This document shows positions 29,115-30,853 of a DNA stretch of 30,853 bases, piece by piece. Under the pieces are notes generated by a model that made no database searches, was not told the DNA's origin, and saw only the letters and a program-made list of their open reading frames with translations. Each line of letters opens with the position of its first letter. The stretch's first letter is position 1. The position numbers were made by a program, and so were the translations under genes. The DNA comes from Bacteroidia bacterium (lineage in GTDB: Bacteria > Bacteroidota > Bacteroidia > Bacteroidales > Azobacteroidaceae), in assembly GCA_025996815.1 (NCBI GenBank), contig BNTT01000024.1, forward strand, positions 1-30,853, in the 5' to 3' direction.

Positions 29115-29363
29115 ATGGTAGAAGTTATGGAGCGGATAAAATCCTGCGATGTGGAAGAGTTGATGAATATTGAGGCTTTTGCACACGCTCTACGTATGAA
29201 AAAGGCGATGGCTATGGTTGCTTCCGAGCGACGCAAAACGAAAGCAAGTGTGAAACCTAAAGTTTCAATTGCTGATGAGATGTGTGGTTTTCTTTCCGGA
29301 TATGAAGGAAATTTAGACACAGTTCGTGAAGACAGGCTTAATGAAAGATATGGTCCACTATGA
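29115..29363 (+). CDS. putative antitoxin of PIN toxin
   Basis: An 82-residue, charged protein (MVEVMERIKSCDVEELMNIE, LRMKKAMAMVASERRKTKAS, ADEMCGFLSGYEGNLD). I do not recognise a named family. The call rests on position: it has its own promoter, lies directly upstream of a PIN-domain gene and overlaps it by four bases (ATGA), the usual order for an antitoxin with its toxin. The basic middle could bind DNA and the acidic C-terminal part could block the toxin. Start 29115 has a purine-rich site; the Met at 29127 is an alternative. Confidence 0.6.
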   Translation: MVEVMERIKSCDVEELMNIEAFAHALRMKKAMAMVASERRKTKASVKPKVSIADEMCGFLSGYEGNLDTVREDRLNERYGPL

Positions 29364-29788
29364 AAGTTCTAATTGATACAAATGTAGTAATTGATTGGCT
29401 TTCAAAACGTCAGCCTTTTGTTTCCGTTGCAAGGCGCATTGTTGATTTGGTAGAATCCGGACGTATTGATGGATACGTTACAGCAAGTTCGGTGACTGAT
29501 ATCTTTTATTTGTCAAAAAAATCACATAGTTACGACGAGGCGATTGAAGGAGTCAGAAAAGTTTTAACCGTCTTTGAAATTGCAGACACAACTAAGTCCA
29601 TTCTACTCAGTGCAATATTGTCGAGTACGCACGATTTTGAAGATGCAGTTCAAACAGAAACTGCCCGTAAAATTTCGGCAGAATACATTATTACGCGCAA
29701 CACGCAAGATTTCTTATTGTCGCCAATCCCTGTGCTTTCGCCGGATGATTTTTGGGAAGTGTTGTCTGCTAACACTTCTAAGGAATAG
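29360..29788 (+). CDS. PIN-domain ribonuclease, probable VapC-like toxin
   Basis: A 142-residue PIN domain. The conserved acids are visible: D6 in MKVLIDTNVVIDWL, D47 in TASSVTDIFYLSKK, D95 in HDFEDAVQTETARK, and N114/D117 in IITRNTQDF. PIN toxins of VapC type cleave RNA, often tRNA or rRNA, when freed from their antitoxin. The start codon overlaps the stop of the upstream gene, so the two are translationally coupled. Length and motifs are complete, so it looks functional; targets cannot be read from sequence. Confidence 0.82.
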   Translation: MKVLIDTNVVIDWLSKRQPFVSVARRIVDLVESGRIDGYVTASSVTDIFYLSKKSHSYDEAIEGVRKVLTVFEIADTTKSILLSAILSSTHDFEDAVQTETARKISAEYIITRNTQDFLLSPIPVLSPDDFWEVLSANTSKE

Positions 29789-29874
29789 CTGCGCACAGAT
29801 ATTGAAATCCCCCCCAATGGACAGCGGACGGAAGTGATTAAGCCGATGCCGTGAAAAGCGATTATGTGGGCGGC

Positions 29875-30147
29875 TTATGTCCAATTTTTCGGCACTTTCC
29901 CAAACTCTGCTTGAAAACACTTGGAGAAATAGGACGAACTGGAAAAACCTACCATGTACATGACTTCCGAAACGGTGAATTTGTTTTGCGACAAGAGCAT
30001 AGCCGCTTTTTTCATCCGTATGGCGCGGATGTATTCAACCGGGCCATCCGGCAATCCGAGCCAGATAAAACCGTCGTCATCGCAGATGATATAATTCGGC
30101 GTTTCATTTTCAACTTTATTTTCTTGAATAATTTTATCTGTTTTACG
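29875..30147 (-). pseudogene. relic of hybrid two-component/AraC regulator
   Basis: One open minus-strand frame of about 90 codons, closed upstream by a stop, reads NETPNYIICDDDGFIWLG and then PVEYIRAIRMKKAAMLLSQN, VSEVMYMVGFSSSSYFSKCF and QAEFGKVPKNW. The second part is a clear C-terminal AraC-type helix-turn-helix. The first part resembles one blade of the regulator-propeller sensor (DDDGFIWLG) at the N-terminus of Bacteroidota hybrid two-component systems. The two ends appear joined by an in-frame deletion of everything between them. No start codon suited to expression is evident. Confidence 0.65.
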
Positions 30148-30198
30148 TCAAATATCAAAAATAAATCACCGTTGACAGTTTTGAATTAAAAAAATGTA

Positions 30199-30206
30199 TA
30201 TCTTTG
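30199..30206 (+). promoter_or_regulatory. -7 box for hypothetical gene
   Basis: TATCTTTG matches the Bacteroidota -7 box; TTG candidates upstream are at 15 or 24 nt, not ideal. The ATG at 30238 follows after about 31 nt. Confidence 0.45.
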
Positions 30207-30237
30207 TAAAAATTTTGCTGTACATCAAGAACGCAAT

Positions 30238-30468
30238 ATGGATATTACAGGAAAAATAACAGGCATAAAATACAAGATTCTTCTGTCGGAAGACTTGCAA
30301 AAGATTGATTTAAGCACTCTTAACATCAATCTTGCGCCGTCTTGTTTTCTTGTTGAAGACAACAAACATACTTTTGCCGTTTCAAAATGGGTGTCGCCGA
30401 AACGCACGCGCTCTTACCCTTATGAAAGGGTTTATAACACGCTTAATATTAAAAAAAATAATACCTAA
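30238..30468 (+). CDS. short hypothetical protein, perhaps C-terminally truncated
   Basis: A 76-residue protein beginning MDITGKITGIKYKILLSED and containing WVSPKRTRSYPYERVYNTL. I recall a Bacteroidota family of unknown function with this motif whose members continue well beyond it, so this copy may be cut after NTLNIKKNNT, next to an A-run (a possible frameshift site). Seven bases later the NERD gene starts. Function unknown. Confidence 0.5.
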   Translation: MDITGKITGIKYKILLSEDLQKIDLSTLNINLAPSCFLVEDNKHTFAVSKWVSPKRTRSYPYERVYNTLNIKKNNT

Positions 30469-30475
30469 CAAGAAT

Positions 30476-30853
30476 ATGGCAACATTTATTCCTTCATTAG
30501 ACAAAATACAAATGTTTAAAGTTCAGCCAGAAGAAGGCGAGTGGTCTTTGTTACGTTTTCTTGAACAAACTTTAGATGATAGTTTTGAGATTTATTTCAA
30601 CCCTTATATGAATGGCGACCGCCCAGATATTGTGATAATGAGAAAAGGTTACGGTGTTATGATTATTGAAGTAAAGGATTGGAATTTGGATTTATACGAA
30701 TTAGATGAAAAAAAGAATTGGATATTAAAAAAAAACAGAGCCGTTTTAAAATCCCCACTACAACAAGTTCTCAAATATAAAGACAATTTATATGAATTAC
30801 ATATTGACACTCTTTTAGAAAAGAAAATAAAAGATTATCGAAATTTTACCGTA
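30476..30853 (+). CDS. NERD-domain protein, 3' partial
   Basis: The frame runs from the ATG at 30476 to the window end (126 codons). After MATFIPSLDKIQMFKVQPEE comes a nuclease-related domain: GDRPDIVIMRKGYGVMIIEV then KDWNLDLYEL, with the D...ExK catalytic pattern (PDIVI, IEVKDW), and KSPLQQVLKYKDNLYELH. NERD domains are PD-(D/E)xK-like and are often the N-terminal part of UvrD-like helicases or other DNA-processing proteins; what follows here is outside the window. It is 7 nt after the preceding short gene, so they could be cotranscribed. Confidence 0.75.
   Translation, partial: MATFIPSLDKIQMFKVQPEEGEWSLLRFLEQTLDDSFEIYFNPYMNGDRPDIVIMRKGYGVMIIEVKDWNLDLYELDEKKNWILKKNRAVLKSPLQQVLKYKDNLYELHIDTLLEKKIKDYRNFTV

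Larger units (their letters stand above)
29789..30237. other. gap with collapsed regulator and a promoter
   Basis: Directly after the PIN stop a short in-frame stretch reads RTDIEIPPNGQRTEVIKPMP and stops, a protein-like piece of unknown origin. A relic of a hybrid two-component gene follows on the minus strand (29875-30147). The right end has a TATCTTTG -7 box at 30199-30206 for the next gene. Confidence 0.55.

Overview
The window looks like chromosomal DNA of a Bacteroidota (Bacteroidales-like) bacterium. The evidence is the repeated Bacteroidota promoter signature (a TAnnTTTG -7 box, with an upstream TTTG/TTG in the best cases), a PorX-type response regulator of the type IX secretion system (REC plus PglZ), secreted lipoprotein glycosidases with SusE-like and BIG2-like modules, a CBM20-GH77 MalQ, and a relic of a hybrid two-component regulator. 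No RNA gene, CRISPR array or complete insertion sequence was seen.

Layout. (1) 1-6387 is a polysaccharide-degradation region. It holds the 3' part of a GC-rich GH66 dextranase-type gene, a 0.7-kb gap with two gene-like remnants, then a two-gene operon: a BIG2-GH10 lipoprotein and a SusE-like/F5-8C lipoprotein ending in an unassigned glycosidase-like barrel. No SusC/SusD pair lies inside the window. (2) 6518-7798 is a single-domain malic enzyme. (3) 7824-12149, minus strand, holds a PorV/PorQ-like outer-membrane protein, porX and a CLC chloride channel with CBS domains. An 11-bp periodic array lies directly upstream of the outer-membrane protein promoter. (4) 12223-20483, minus strand, is an AT-rich defence-type operon transcribed KAP NTPase, then beta-class adenine methyltransferase (Mod), then YhcG/DUF1016 nuclease, then type III Res-like helicase-nuclease. 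The gaps are 1, 13 and 18 nt. (5) 20544-24009, minus strand, is nadB overlapping malQ. (6) 24010-25245 is a scar with a truncated IS4-type transposase and a Uma2-family gene. (7) 25412-28948 is a SWIM-SNF2 helicase followed by a perfect 15-bp-stem hairpin. (8) 29115-29788 is a probable toxin-antitoxin pair with a PIN toxin. (9) 29789-30853 holds a collapsed hybrid-two-component gene, a short possibly truncated hypothetical gene and the start of a NERD-domain gene.

The best candidate for a coordinated and possibly undescribed system is the KAP-Mod-YhcG-Res operon. A second theme is dispersed palindromic repeats that lie in frame inside coding sequences (mod, malQ and the SNF2 gene, possibly yhcG). 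All function calls come from reading motifs and from remembered family knowledge; no database search was run.
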